Origin: Candidatus Devosia phytovorans
GTDB taxonomy: Bacteria; Pseudomonadota; Alphaproteobacteria; Rhizobiales; Devosiaceae
Assembly: GCA_029202405.1 (NCBI GenBank)
Contig: CP119312.1
Coordinates: 1,865,001 to 1,929,000 of the forward strand
DNA length: 64,000 nt
Direction of reading: 5' to 3'
In this document: positions 25,186-34,198 of the stretch, piece after piece
Position numbering within the stretch: the stretch's first letter is position 1
How the letters are laid out: the number at the start of each line of letters is the position of its first letter
Notes under the pieces: model-generated
Database searches by the model: none
The model's input: only the letters and a program-made list of their open reading frames with translations
Told to the model about the DNA's origin: nothing
Made by a program: the position numbers and the translations under genes

Positions 25186-26514
25186 CTAGGTGCGATGGGC
25201 GAGGCGCCGGTTGAGGCGAAGGGCGACGAGAGTGCAGATGGCGCCGGACAGCAAGTAGGCGCCCGAGGAGATGAGGCCAAACTGGCTCGACAGGACCAGA
25301 GCGGCGAGCGGCGCAAAGCCTGCGCCGAACAGCCAGGCGTGGTCAGAGGTCAGGGCCGAGCCGGTATAGCGATAAAGCTTGCTGAAATTGGCCGCCACAA
25401 CGCCCGACGACTGACCGAAGGACAGACCAAGAAGGGTGAAGCCGATAACCATATAGGCGATTTCGCCGGTCGAGCCGCCTTCGAGCAGCAGCGGGGCGAA
25501 GATGGAATAGATGGCGATCAGTACGGCGGTAACGCCCAGCAGCCAGCGGCGGCCGAAGCGATCGGCCAGAACCCCGGAGAGGACGATGGTGGCGATACAG
25601 ATCACGGCCGTCGCCGCCTCGATCAGCAGGAAGCCGACCGGCGTGTCCTCGGTGTAGAGAAAGACATAGGAGAGCGGGAACACCGTCACCATGTGGAAAA
25701 GGGCAAAGCTCGCCAGAGGGGCGAAGGCGCCGATGACCACATTCTGCCAGTTGTTGGCCAGGGTCTCGCGAATGGTGGTGGGGACGAGTTCGCCGCTTTC
25801 AAAGAGTTCGGTATATTCCGGGGTCACCACGATGCGGAGACGCGCAAAGAGCGCCACGACGTTGATGGCGAAAGCCACGAAGAAGGGATAGCGCCAGCCC
25901 CAGGCGAGGAAATCCTCGGCGCTCAGGCTCGCGGCGAGATAGGCGAACAGCAGGCTGGCGACGATCAGGCCGATGGGCGCACCAAGCTGGGGGATCATGG
26001 CGAACCAGCCGCGCTTGTCCTCGGGGGCGGTCTGCGACAGCAGCGAGGCCATGCCATCCCAGGTGCCAGCCAGGGCCAGGCCCTGACCGCACCGGAAGAT
26101 GATCAGGATGGCCACGGCATACCAGCCGACCTGGTCATAGCTGGGCAGGAAGGCGATCGCCACGGTGGATACGCCAAGCAGCAGAAGCGCCAGGGTAAGC
26201 TTGATGCCGCGCCCGTAGAGACGGTCAAGAGCGGAGAAAATCACCGTGCCGGTGGGACGTGCGACAAAGGCCAGGGCGAAGACGGCGAAGGACAGCAGCG
26301 TGCCGGTCAGCGGGTCGGCAAAAGAGAAAATAACCGAAGGAAAAACCAGCACGGAAGCGATGGCATAGACGAAGAAGTCGAAAAATTCCGACGTGCGACC
26401 GATGATCACACCGATGGCGATTTCGTTGGCGTCGACCGGACGATGGTGAGCGTTGACGACTCTCGCGTCGTGCTCTGCAGAAGTCTCGGGAACTGGTGTT
26501 GATGACGTGGCCAT
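25186..26514 (-). CDS. MFS transporter, metabolite:H+ symporter (MHS) group
   Basis: This 442-residue permease has twelve hydrophobic segments and the MHS-family marks: IGRTSEFFDFFVYAIASVLVFP in helix 1, FVARPTGTVIFSALDRLYGRG in the helix 2-3 loop, and CGQGLALAGTWDGMASLL in helix 5. Family members take up citrate, proline, betaine, shikimate or alpha-ketoglutarate with protons; the particular solute cannot be told. The start ATG at 26514 follows AAGGA; the longer frame runs through the promoter region. A short inverted repeat lies 22 bases upstream of the start. The gene is divergent from cyoA, with 196 bases between. Confidence 0.87.
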   Translation of the reverse strand: MATSSTPVPETSAEHDARVVNAHHRPVDANEIAIGVIIGRTSEFFDFFVYAIASVLVFPSVIFSFADPLTGTLLSFAVFALAFVARPTGTVIFSALDRLYGRGIKLTLALLLLGVSTVAIAFLPSYDQVGWYAVAILIIFRCGQGLALAGTWDGMASLLSQTAPEDKRGWFAMIPQLGAPIGLIVASLLFAYLAASLSAEDFLAWGWRYPFFVAFAINVVALFARLRIVVTPEYTELFESGELVPTTIRETLANNWQNVVIGAFAPLASFALFHMVTVFPLSYVFLYTEDTPVGFLLIEAATAVICIATIVLSGVLADRFGRRWLLGVTAVLIAIYSIFAPLLLEGGSTGEIAYMVIGFTLLGLSFGQSSGVVAANFSKLYRYTGSALTSDHAWLFGAGFAPLAALVLSSQFGLISSGAYLLSGAICTLVALRLNRRLAHRT

Positions 26515-26535
26515 GGCGCCAGATCCTTGTAAAGT

Positions 26536-26550
26536 AACGATTTTATCGTT
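26536..26550. promoter_or_regulatory. Operator-like inverted repeat upstream of the MHS transporter gene
   Basis: AACGAT-TTT-ATCGTT is an exact inverted repeat with a three-base spacer, set in the gap between the transporter gene and cyoA. Its place fits a repressor site for the transporter. The regulator is unknown. Confidence 0.35.
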
Positions 26551-26710
26551 CAGAGCGAATAGATTACCCGTCGGCCATAACAAGATGGCATGATGGAGAC
26601 GGGCTGTCATGCACCAGATGCAGCGCAGCCGCGAGTGGACAAAATGTCCGATGGCGCAGAAACCATCATAAGCCTAGAGCGCAGTCACCGAAGACAAGAA
26701 ATGTGGCCCC

Positions 26711-27895
26711 ATGTCTCGCTTTGCCAAAAGCCCCGCTGCTGTTTTGACTCCATTTTTGCTCGCCGGGTGCACCATGGCACCCTCGGGCGACGTGGCCATG
26801 CAGCAACGCGATCTCATCCTGATCGCAACCTTCCTGATGCTGCTGATCATCATTCCGGTGATGGTCCTGGTGGTGGTGTTTGCCCGCAAATACCGCCATG
26901 GCAACACCAAGGCGCGTTACGAGCCGGACTGGGATCACTCGACGCAGCTCGAACTGGTGATCTGGGCAGCGCCGCTGCTCATCATCATCTGCTTGGGCGC
27001 CGTGACCTGGGTGAACACCCATCTGCTCGATCCCTATCGCGAGCTCGGACGCATACGCCCCGGCGAGGCTGTGGCGGCAAACGTCGAGCCCCTGCTGGTT
27101 CAGGTCGTCGCCCTGGACTGGAAATGGCTGTTCATCTACCCGCAGTATGACGTGGCGACGATCAACGAGCTGGTGGCGCCGGTCGACCGGCCGATCAAGT
27201 TCGAGCTGACCTCCGACACGGTGATGAATGCCTTCTATGTGCCTTCGCTGGCCGGCATGATCTATGCCATGCCAGGCATGCAGACGCAGCTCCATGCCGT
27301 GATCAACGAGCCTGGCGAATACAAGGGCATCGCCGCCCACTATAGCGGCCACGGCTTCTCTGGCATGCATTTCAAGTTCCACGGCGTGGACAATGCCGGG
27401 TTCGACCAGTGGGTCGCCGATGTGCGCGGCTCTGGCGACATGCTCAACCGCCAGCGTTATTTCGACGTCGAGGCACGCAGCGAGAACAATCCGGTGCAGC
27501 ATTTCGCCGGCGTCGAGAACGGGCTGTTCACGGCCATCGTCAATATGTGCGTCGAGCTCGACAAGATGTGCCAGAACGAAATGATGGCCATCGATGCCAG
27601 CGGCGGTAGCGAATCCGGGGCGCATAATATGGCGCCGGCGCTCTATTCGGGCGGCGATGCACGCCTGCAGGAAGTGCTGGGCGTTCGCCGCACTTATGTG
27701 GGCGCCATCTGCACCCCCGAGGAAGCCATCGCCACGACGGCTGCCATTCCCTCCATCCCCGCTCCCAATCCGGCGCCGCTCAAGGGCCTGGGCCTCAATC
27801 GCCCCAGTGTCATGACCGCCGACCATCGGGAGGTCTTTGACTGGCTGGCCGGCAAGGTCGCCTCCATCGAATCCAACGCATCGAGTGCCCTATGA
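26711..27895 (+). CDS. cyoA: Cytochrome bo-type ubiquinol oxidase subunit II
   Basis: This 394-residue subunit is an exported lipoprotein (signal ending LLAGCTM, with the Cys as acylation site), followed by two membrane helices and a periplasmic cupredoxin domain. The place where cytochrome c oxidases bind CuA reads AAHYSGHGFSGMHFKFHG, without the two Cys ligands, which marks a quinol oxidase. The C-terminus is longer than in E. coli CyoA and contains Cys residues (MCVELDKMCQ) and a Pro/Ala-rich stretch. The product starts the cyoABCD-SURF1 cluster and overlaps cyoB by four bases (ATGA). Confidence 0.95.
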   Translation: MSRFAKSPAAVLTPFLLAGCTMAPSGDVAMQQRDLILIATFLMLLIIIPVMVLVVVFARKYRHGNTKARYEPDWDHSTQLELVIWAAPLLIIICLGAVTWVNTHLLDPYRELGRIRPGEAVAANVEPLLVQVVALDWKWLFIYPQYDVATINELVAPVDRPIKFELTSDTVMNAFYVPSLAGMIYAMPGMQTQLHAVINEPGEYKGIAAHYSGHGFSGMHFKFHGVDNAGFDQWVADVRGSGDMLNRQRYFDVEARSENNPVQHFAGVENGLFTAIVNMCVELDKMCQNEMMAIDASGGSESGAHNMAPALYSGGDARLQEVLGVRRTYVGAICTPEEAIATTAAIPSIPAPNPAPLKGLGLNRPSVMTADHREVFDWLAGKVASIESNASSAL

Positions 27896-29883
27896 ACGAG
27901 TTCTGGTCCTTTATCTTCGGGCGCCTGACGTGGGCGGCCCTGCCCTATGACCCGATCATCATCATCACCTTCGTGGTGGTGGCCATCGGCGGCCTCGCCG
28001 TCGTCGGCGCGCTGACCTATTTCAAGCTCTGGGGCTATCTCTGGACCGAATGGTTCACCAGCGTCGATCACAAGAAGATCGGCATCATGTACATGATCCT
28101 GGGCCTCGTCATGCTGATGCGCGGCTTTGCCGACGCGATGATGATGCGGCTCCAGCAGGCCATCGCTTTCAACGGGTCGGAGGGCTATCTCAACGCCCAC
28201 CACTATGACCAGCTGTTCTCGGTGCATGGCGTGATCATGATCTTCTTCGTGGCCATGCCGCTGATCACGGGCTTCATGAACTATGTCGTGCCGCTGCAGA
28301 TCGGCGCGCGCGACGTAAGCTTCCCGTTCCTCAACAATTTCAGCTTCTGGATGACCGCAGGCGGCGCCGTGCTGGTGATGATGAGCCTGTTCGTGGGTGA
28401 ATTTGCCCAGACCGGCTGGCTGGCGTTCCCGCCGCTGTCGGGCATTGAGCAATCGCCGGCCTCCGGCGTCGACTATTACATATGGGCCCTGCAGGTGGCC
28501 GGCGTGGGCACGACGCTATCGGGCGTCAACCTCATCGCCACCATTATCAAGATGCGCGCCCCCGGCATGACGCTGATGAAGATGCCTGTCTTCACCTGGA
28601 CCTCGCTCTGCACCAACGTGCTGATCGTCGCCTCCTTCCCGGTGCTGACGGCTGTGCTGACCCTGCTGTCGCTCGACCGCTATGTCGGCACCAACTTCTT
28701 CACCTCCGACTTTGGCGGCAACGCCATGATGTATGTGAACCTGATCTGGATCTGGGGTCACCCGGAGGTCTACATCCTCATCCTGCCGTGCTTCGGCATT
28801 TTCTCGGAAGTGGCCTCGACATTCTCGGGCAAGCGTCTGTTCGGCTACACCTCAATGGTCTATGCCACGGTCGTCATTACCGTGCTGTCATACCTGGTCT
28901 GGCTGCACCACTTCTTCACCATGGGGTCGGGCGCGAGTGTGAACTCGTTCTTCGGCATAACGACGATGATCATCTCGATCCCGACGGGCGCCAAGATATT
29001 CAACTGGCTCTTCACCATGTACAAGGGCCGCATCCGCTTCGAATTGCCGATGATGTGGCTCATTGCCTTCATGCTGACTTTCACCATTGGTGGCATGACC
29101 GGCGTGCTGCTGGCGGTGCCGCCGGCTGACTTCGTGCTGCATAACTCGCTGTTCTTGGTGGCTCACTTCCACAATGTGATCATCGGCGGCGTGCTGTTCG
29201 GCATCTTTGCCGGAATCAACTACTGGTGGCCCAAGGCCTTCGGCTACAAGCTCAACGAGTTCTGGGGCAAGGTGTCGTTTTGGTTGTGGAATGTCGGCTT
29301 CTGGCTGGCCTTTGCCCCGCTCTATGTGCTGGGCCTGATGGGCGTTACCCGCCGCATGCGCGTGTTCGACGATCCGAGCCTGCAGATCTACTTCGTGATC
29401 GCCGGCATCGGCGCCGTGGTGATTGCCGGTGGCATTGCCGCCATGGTGGTGCAGTTCGCCGTGTCGATCCTGAGCAAGAACAAGGATTGGGATACGACGG
29501 GCGATCCGTGGGACGGGCGTACGCTGGAATGGGCTACCTCCTCGCCGCCGCCGCAATTCAACTTCGCCTTCACCCCGGTGATCCACGACAACGACGCCTG
29601 GGCGGATATGAAGAAGCGCCATGCGCAGCGGCCGACCAAGGGGTTCCTCGAAATCCACATGCCGCGCAACACCTGGGCCGGCGTGGTCCTGGCGGGGCTC
29701 GCGACCGTGCTCGGCTTCGCGCTGATCTGGTACATGTGGTGGCTGGCGATCCTGAGCTTTGCAGCGATCATTGCCGTCGCGATCATCCACACGTTCAACT
29801 ATGACCGCGACTACTACATCCCGGTCGAGGCCGTCGCCGACATCGAAGACCGGCGCACGACCCTCCTGGCAGGGAAGAAATAA
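27892..29883 (+). CDS. cyoB: Cytochrome bo-type ubiquinol oxidase subunit I
   Basis: This 663-residue catalytic subunit has about fifteen helices and reduces O2 to water while pumping protons. The haem and copper ligands are visible in FSVHGVIMIFF, WGHPEVYILILP (with the His-Tyr cross-link pair), VWLHHFFTMG and VAHFHNVIIGG. Residues linked to quinol binding in E. coli CyoB also appear: Arg and Asp spaced by four in LMRGFADAM, and His and Gln in AHHYDQLF. This supports ubiquinol as electron donor. It overlaps cyoA and is followed three bases later by cyoC. Confidence 0.97.
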   Translation: MNEFWSFIFGRLTWAALPYDPIIIITFVVVAIGGLAVVGALTYFKLWGYLWTEWFTSVDHKKIGIMYMILGLVMLMRGFADAMMMRLQQAIAFNGSEGYLNAHHYDQLFSVHGVIMIFFVAMPLITGFMNYVVPLQIGARDVSFPFLNNFSFWMTAGGAVLVMMSLFVGEFAQTGWLAFPPLSGIEQSPASGVDYYIWALQVAGVGTTLSGVNLIATIIKMRAPGMTLMKMPVFTWTSLCTNVLIVASFPVLTAVLTLLSLDRYVGTNFFTSDFGGNAMMYVNLIWIWGHPEVYILILPCFGIFSEVASTFSGKRLFGYTSMVYATVVITVLSYLVWLHHFFTMGSGASVNSFFGITTMIISIPTGAKIFNWLFTMYKGRIRFELPMMWLIAFMLTFTIGGMTGVLLAVPPADFVLHNSLFLVAHFHNVIIGGVLFGIFAGINYWWPKAFGYKLNEFWGKVSFWLWNVGFWLAFAPLYVLGLMGVTRRMRVFDDPSLQIYFVIAGIGAVVIAGGIAAMVVQFAVSILSKNKDWDTTGDPWDGRTLEWATSSPPPQFNFAFTPVIHDNDAWADMKKRHAQRPTKGFLEIHMPRNTWAGVVLAGLATVLGFALIWYMWWLAILSFAAIIAVAIIHTFNYDRDYYIPVEAVADIEDRRTTLLAGKK

Positions 29884-29886
29884 GAG

Positions 29887-30513
29887 ATGAGCACACGCGC
29901 ACCCACTGCCGACGAGGCGCCCGAGTTCTATGAACTGACCGCCCATCACCATGCCCCGCATGGCTCGACGGCGATCGGCTTCTGGCTCTATCTGATGAGC
30001 GACTGCCTGATCTTTGCGACGCTGTTCGCCATCTATGGCGTGCTCGGGGCAAACTATGCGGCGGGGCCTTCCCCGCAGCATCTGTTCAGCCTGCCGCTGG
30101 TCGCAGCCAGTACCACCGCGCTGCTGCTGAGCTCGATCACCTATGGCTTTGCCATGCTCAACATGGACGAGGACAACAAGTCCCGCACCCTGATGTGGCT
30201 GGGCATTACCGGCGTGCTGGGCGCCGTTTTCCTGGGGCTGACGCTCTATGAATTCTACCACATGATCCATGAAGGTGCCGTGCCGCAGCGCTCGGCATTC
30301 CTGTCGGCCTTCTTCGTGCTGGTCGGCACCCATGCCCTGCACGTTGCCTTCGGCATCCTGTGGCTGGTGGTGCTGATGGTGCAGATCGCCCAGCGTGGTA
30401 TCGGCGCCTCAAACCGCATCCGCGTGCAGTGCCTGTCGATGTTCTGGCACTTCCTCGACGTCATCTGGATCGGCGTCTTCACGATTGTCTATCTGATGGG
30501 GATGCTGCGATGA
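29887..30513 (+). CDS. cyoC: Cytochrome bo-type ubiquinol oxidase subunit III
   Basis: This 208-residue subunit has five membrane helices. FWLYLMSDCLIFATLFAIYG, with the conserved Ser-Asp near helix 1, TLYEFYHMIHEGAVPQRSAF and MFWHFLDVIWIGVFTIVYL are typical of subunit III of haem-copper oxidases. The five-helix form, lacking the first two helices of the seven-helix CoxC, is that of CyoC. Subunit III stabilises proton uptake in subunit I. The stop overlaps the cyoD start in ATGA. Confidence 0.96.
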   Translation: MSTRAPTADEAPEFYELTAHHHAPHGSTAIGFWLYLMSDCLIFATLFAIYGVLGANYAAGPSPQHLFSLPLVAASTTALLLSSITYGFAMLNMDEDNKSRTLMWLGITGVLGAVFLGLTLYEFYHMIHEGAVPQRSAFLSAFFVLVGTHALHVAFGILWLVVLMVQIAQRGIGASNRIRVQCLSMFWHFLDVIWIGVFTIVYLMGMLR

Positions 30514-30929
30514 GCCAGAACCACGTTGTCGACCACGGTACGGCCAGCAAGATGGCGCATGCCCATCCCAATCCTGCGGTGCATGGCGATGGCCATGACC
30601 ATGGGTCGCGTCGGACCTATCTGACCGGCTTTGCGCTGTCGGTGATCCTGACCGCCATCCCCTTCTGGCTGGTGATGAGCGGGGTGATCGGCGACAAGAT
30701 GGTCACCACGCTGCTGATCATGGCCTTCGGCATGGCGCAAATCCTTGTGCACATGATCTATTTTCTGCACATGAACACCAAGTCGGAGGGCGGCTGGACC
30801 TTCATGGCGGCGATGTTCACCATCATCATCATCGTCATCGCCCTGTCGGGGTCGCTGTGGGTCATGTACCACCTCAACACCAATATGATGCCGGGCCACG
30901 AGATGAACCCGGCGACGCTGTTGCAGTGA
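30510..30929 (+). CDS. cyoD: Cytochrome bo-type ubiquinol oxidase subunit IV
   Basis: This 139-residue protein has a His- and Asp-rich N-terminus (HAHPNPAVHGDGHDHGSRR), then three helices: YLTGFALSVILTAIPFWLVM, LLIMAFGMAQILVHMIYFLH and the final MAAMFTIIIIVIALSGSLWV. This is the CyoD/subunit IV (prokaryotic COX4) plan. The His-rich start is longer than in E. coli and might bind metal (inference). The start at 30510 overlaps the cyoC stop, so its expression is coupled. Confidence 0.95.
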   Translation: MSQNHVVDHGTASKMAHAHPNPAVHGDGHDHGSRRTYLTGFALSVILTAIPFWLVMSGVIGDKMVTTLLIMAFGMAQILVHMIYFLHMNTKSEGGWTFMAAMFTIIIIVIALSGSLWVMYHLNTNMMPGHEMNPATLLQ

Positions 30930-30932
30930 TCC

Positions 30933-31667
30933 ATGTCGGATACGACGACAAAAAATCGTAGCCTGACAGCTATTTGGCCCATCCTCGTGGTGGGCCTTTT
31001 GGCTTGTGCGGGCTTTGCCGCGCTGGGTGTGTGGCAGGTGGAGCGGCTGGCCTGGAAGAATGGGCTGGTCGAAGCCGTGGAGACACGGGCTCATTCGAAC
31101 CCGCTGGATCTCGACACTGCCGACTGGTCGGATATCGACCCGGTGGCGATTGAGTATCAGCGCGTCATGGTCAATGGTTCGCTGTTGCCAAAGGACAATT
31201 TCGTACAGGCGGTGACGGCACTGGGTGGTGGCTTCTGGGTGATGACGCCATTGCTAAAGCCCGATGGGCGCACGCTTCTTGTCAATCGCGGCTTTGTCCT
31301 TCCGGACGAGCGCGAGGCAGCGCGACTGACCGAGGAAACTCCCGTGACCATCTCCGGCCTGCTGCGGGTCACCGAGCCGGACGGCGGTTTTCTGCGGGCC
31401 AATGACCCGGAGGCGGGCCGTTGGTTCTCGCGCGACGTTGCCGAGATCGGCACAAGCATGGGCGTCAGCATGCTAGACGACTTCTTCATCGATGCGGATG
31501 AGGTTGTTGGTGACGCGGTTCAGGGTGGGCTGACGGTCCTCAGTTTCTCTAATAATCATCTGGTCTATGCGCTGACCTGGTTTGCCCTGGCGGCCTTTAT
31601 CCTCGGGGCGCTCGTCTATGTGGTCCGGGACCGCGTCAGGGAAAAGCCGGCGACGTCCCAGGACTAA
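30933..31667 (+). CDS. SURF1 family oxidase assembly protein
   Basis: This 244-residue protein has a helix at each end (about 12-30 and 208-230) and a periplasmic domain between, as in SURF1/Shy1. The marks are FAALGVWQVERLAWKNGLVE after helix 1, FWVMTPLLKPDGRTLLVNRGFV in the middle, and NNHLVYALTWFALAAF at the second helix. SURF1 helps to insert haem into subunit I. Paracoccus has separate Surf1 proteins for cytochrome c and quinol oxidases. Placed three bases after cyoD, this one should serve the quinol oxidase. Confidence 0.92.
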   Translation: MSDTTTKNRSLTAIWPILVVGLLACAGFAALGVWQVERLAWKNGLVEAVETRAHSNPLDLDTADWSDIDPVAIEYQRVMVNGSLLPKDNFVQAVTALGGGFWVMTPLLKPDGRTLLVNRGFVLPDEREAARLTEETPVTISGLLRVTEPDGGFLRANDPEAGRWFSRDVAEIGTSMGVSMLDDFFIDADEVVGDAVQGGLTVLSFSNNHLVYALTWFALAAFILGALVYVVRDRVREKPATSQD

Positions 31668-31739
31668 ATCACCCTGCCGGGGTTGCCGCGGACCGCGTAA
31701 GCGGGCTCAATAGGCGTTTCGGATGAGGGAGGATTGTCC

Positions 31740-32720
31740 ATGTCGCTACGCGTGCTTTTCATTGGTGGAACGGGGCAGATTTCCTATCCCTGCGTACAAC
31801 GCGCGGTGGCGAGCGGCCATCAGGTCAGCGTGTTCAATCGCGGCAAGCGCGCTGACGCCCTGCCCGAGGGCGTGACCTCGATCGTCGGCGACCTCAACGG
31901 GCCGGAATATGGGGATTTGGCCAAGGCCAATTTCGATGTGGTGGCGCAATTCATCGCCTTTACGCCCGACCAGGTGCAGCGGGACATCGAGGTTTTCCGG
32001 GGCCATTGCGGGCAGTATGTCTTCATCTCGTCGGCCTCGGTCTACGAGAAACCGGCGCGGCATTATGTGATCACAGAGGAAACCCCGGCGATCAATCCAT
32101 ACTGGCGCTACAGCCAGGACAAGATCGCCTGCGAGGAATTGATCAATGCGACAGATGGGTTTGACTGGACCATCGTGCGACCCAGCCACACGGTGCGGAC
32201 CGGGTTGCCGGTGATGATCGGCGATGCCGACGTGATGGCGCGGCGCATGCTTGATGGCGAGCCGACCATCGTGGCGGGGGATGGCCACACGCCATGGACG
32301 CTGACGCGGTCCGAAGATTTCGCCGTGCCCTTCGTCGGCCTGTTCGGCAAGCCGGCGGCGCTGGGCGAAATCTTCCACATCACCAATGATCGTGCCCATG
32401 TGTGGGATGACATCCAGACAGCAATCGGGGCGGCGCTGGGGGTGGAGGCCAAGATCGTGCATGTGCCGACCGACACGCTGGTGCGCTACGTGCCGGATTG
32501 GGTCGGGCCGCTTATCGGTGATAAGGCGTGGTCGGCGATCTTTGACAATTCCAAGGTCAAGCGCGTTGCCGGGGATTTCACCTGCGCCACGGATCTCAAA
32601 ACCATTCTGGAAGAACCGATCCGGCACCTGAAGCAACGGCTTGCGGCCAAGCGGCCGGAGCGAGGTGCGTTCGACGATCTGGTCGATCGGATCTGCCGGG
32701 AACAGTCGGCACTGGGTTAG
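31740..32720 (+). CDS. NAD(P)-dependent epimerase/dehydratase-type SDR protein
   Basis: This 326-residue extended SDR protein has the dinucleotide motif VLFIGGTGQISYPCVQRAV. ISSASVYEKPARH stands at the serine position, and YWRYSQDKIACEELI gives a Tyr-x-x-x-Lys pattern (Y-S-Q-D-K). Members of this group act on nucleotide sugars or resemble plant RNA-binding CSP41 proteins; the substrate is unknown. The ATG at 31740 follows GGAGG with 7 bases; an in-frame TTG six bases earlier overlaps that site and is rejected. It is 72 bases after SURF1 and could share the cyo transcript, but it has its own ribosome site and ends in a strong terminator. Confidence 0.8.
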   Translation: MSLRVLFIGGTGQISYPCVQRAVASGHQVSVFNRGKRADALPEGVTSIVGDLNGPEYGDLAKANFDVVAQFIAFTPDQVQRDIEVFRGHCGQYVFISSASVYEKPARHYVITEETPAINPYWRYSQDKIACEELINATDGFDWTIVRPSHTVRTGLPVMIGDADVMARRMLDGEPTIVAGDGHTPWTLTRSEDFAVPFVGLFGKPAALGEIFHITNDRAHVWDDIQTAIGAALGVEAKIVHVPTDTLVRYVPDWVGPLIGDKAWSAIFDNSKVKRVAGDFTCATDLKTILEEPIRHLKQRLAAKRPERGAFDDLVDRICREQSALG

Positions 32721-32750
32721 CCCGGGCCAACCTGTCGGGAAGGTCAAAAC

Positions 32751-32779
32751 AAAGCCCGGCACTTGTGGTGCCGGGCTTT
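32751..32779. terminator. Bidirectional terminator between the SDR gene and dctA
   Basis: A perfect 12-bp stem (AAAGCCCGGCAC/GTGCCGGGCTTT) with a five-base loop is followed by TT on the plus strand, giving five T in a row, and by GTTTTGA on the minus strand. It serves two convergent genes. Confidence 0.85.
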
Positions 32780-32802
32780 TTCATTGAGCGGTGATGAGCT
32801 GG

Positions 32803-34140
32803 CTATTCGGCCGGCTGGGGCTGGATGGTGCCATCGACCACCGGGGCCTTGGGGGCGTTGCCGCTGAGGGCAAGGCGCATCTGGTCTTCGTCCAACTCGC
32901 CTTCCCAGCGGGCGACGACGAGACAGGCCACGGCATTGCCGACGAGGTTGGTCAGGGCGCGGCACTCGGACATGAAGCGGTCAATGCCCAGGATCAGCGC
33001 CATGCCGGCGATCGGCACGGAGGGGACGACCGAGAGCGTTGCAGCAAGGGTGATGAAGCCGGCGCCGGTGATGCCAGCTGCGCCCTTGGAACTCAGCATG
33101 GCGACCAGCAGCAGCACGATCTGTTCCCAGAGCGAGAGTTCGATGCCCGTAGCCTGGGCAATGAACAGGGCTGCCATGGTCATGTAGATATTGGTGCCGT
33201 CGAGGTTGAAGGAATAGCCCGTCGGAATGACGAGGCCGACCACCGACTTCTTGGCGCCGGCGGCTTCCATCTTCTGCATCAGCGTGGGCAGCGCAGCTTC
33301 AGAAGACGAGGTACCCAGAACGAGCAGCAGTTCCTCGCGGATGTAGCGGATCAAGGCGAAGATCGAGAAGCCGTTGTACTTGGCCACCGCGCCCAGGACG
33401 ACGGCGACGAAGAAGAAGGCGGTGGCGTAGAAAGTGCCGACCAGCAGCGCCAGGTTGGCGATCGAGCCGATGCCATAGCGGCCGATGGTGAAGGCCATGG
33501 CGCCGAACGCACCGATCGGGGCGAACTTCATCAGCATGGAGACGATCTTGAAGACCGGCGCCATGATGGCCTGGAAGAAGTCCAGAACCGGCTTGCCGCG
33601 CTCGCCGACCGAGGACAGGGCGATGCCGAAGAGCACGGCGACGAAGAGCACCTGGAGGATATTGCCCTCAGCAAGAGCGCTGACCATGGTGTTGGGGATG
33701 ATGCTCATCAGGAAGCCGATGATGGTCGTCTCATGCGCCTGGTCGGCATAGCCCTGGACGGCCGACTGGTCGAGGGTTGCCGGATCGATATTGAGGCCGG
33801 CGCCGGGCTGGACGACATTGGCGACGATCAGGCCAACGATCAGCGCCAGGGTCGAGAAGGTCAGGAAATAGATCATCGCCTTGCCGACGACCTTGCCGAC
33901 CTTGCCGAGATCGCTCATGCCGGCAATGCCGGTGGCCACGGTCAGGAAAATGACCGGCGCGATGATCATCTTGACCAGCTTGATGAAGGCATCGCCGAGC
34001 GGCTTCATCTCGGTGCCAATGGCTGGCCAGAAATGGCCGAGCGCAATGCCGATGATGATGGCGACGATCACCTGGACATAGAGGTGCTTGTACAGCGGAA
34101 TTTTCTGGGCCGGTGCGCCGGCCGTTTGCGGAACCAACAA
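32803..34140 (-). CDS. dctA: C4-dicarboxylate transport protein DctA
   Basis: This 445-residue symporter takes up succinate, fumarate and malate with cations. It shows the DctA signature blocks LGTSSSEAALPTLMQKMEAAG, GLVIPTGYSFNLDGTNIYMT and GIDRFMSECRALTNLVGNAVAC, plus about eight helices. I set the start at a TTG (34140), because GGGGAG lies 7 bases upstream (34148-34153) and the length then fits the family. A longer frame beginning with TTG at 34203 cannot be right: that TTG is the -12 element of a sigma-54 promoter. It is divergent from dctBD, which should control it. Confidence 0.96.
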   Translation of the reverse strand: MLVPQTAGAPAQKIPLYKHLYVQVIVAIIIGIALGHFWPAIGTEMKPLGDAFIKLVKMIIAPVIFLTVATGIAGMSDLGKVGKVVGKAMIYFLTFSTLALIVGLIVANVVQPGAGLNIDPATLDQSAVQGYADQAHETTIIGFLMSIIPNTMVSALAEGNILQVLFVAVLFGIALSSVGERGKPVLDFFQAIMAPVFKIVSMLMKFAPIGAFGAMAFTIGRYGIGSIANLALLVGTFYATAFFFVAVVLGAVAKYNGFSIFALIRYIREELLLVLGTSSSEAALPTLMQKMEAAGAKKSVVGLVIPTGYSFNLDGTNIYMTMAALFIAQATGIELSLWEQIVLLLVAMLSSKGAAGITGAGFITLAATLSVVPSVPIAGMALILGIDRFMSECRALTNLVGNAVACLVVARWEGELDEDQMRLALSGNAPKAPVVDGTIQPQPAE

Positions 34141-34198
34141 GTTCTCACTCCCCGATTTTTCGGCCGCGTTGGATGCCACGGCCTCTGGGATGACGGAT

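Noticed and set aside
24817..26502. 561-codon plus-strand open frame opposite the MHS transporter gene
   Set aside because: Antisense shadow; the product is a Gly/Asp/Glu/Gln-rich string with no domain.
28888..30342. 484-codon minus-strand open frame opposite cyoB and cyoC
   Set aside because: Antisense to two strongly supported oxidase subunits; no motif in its product.
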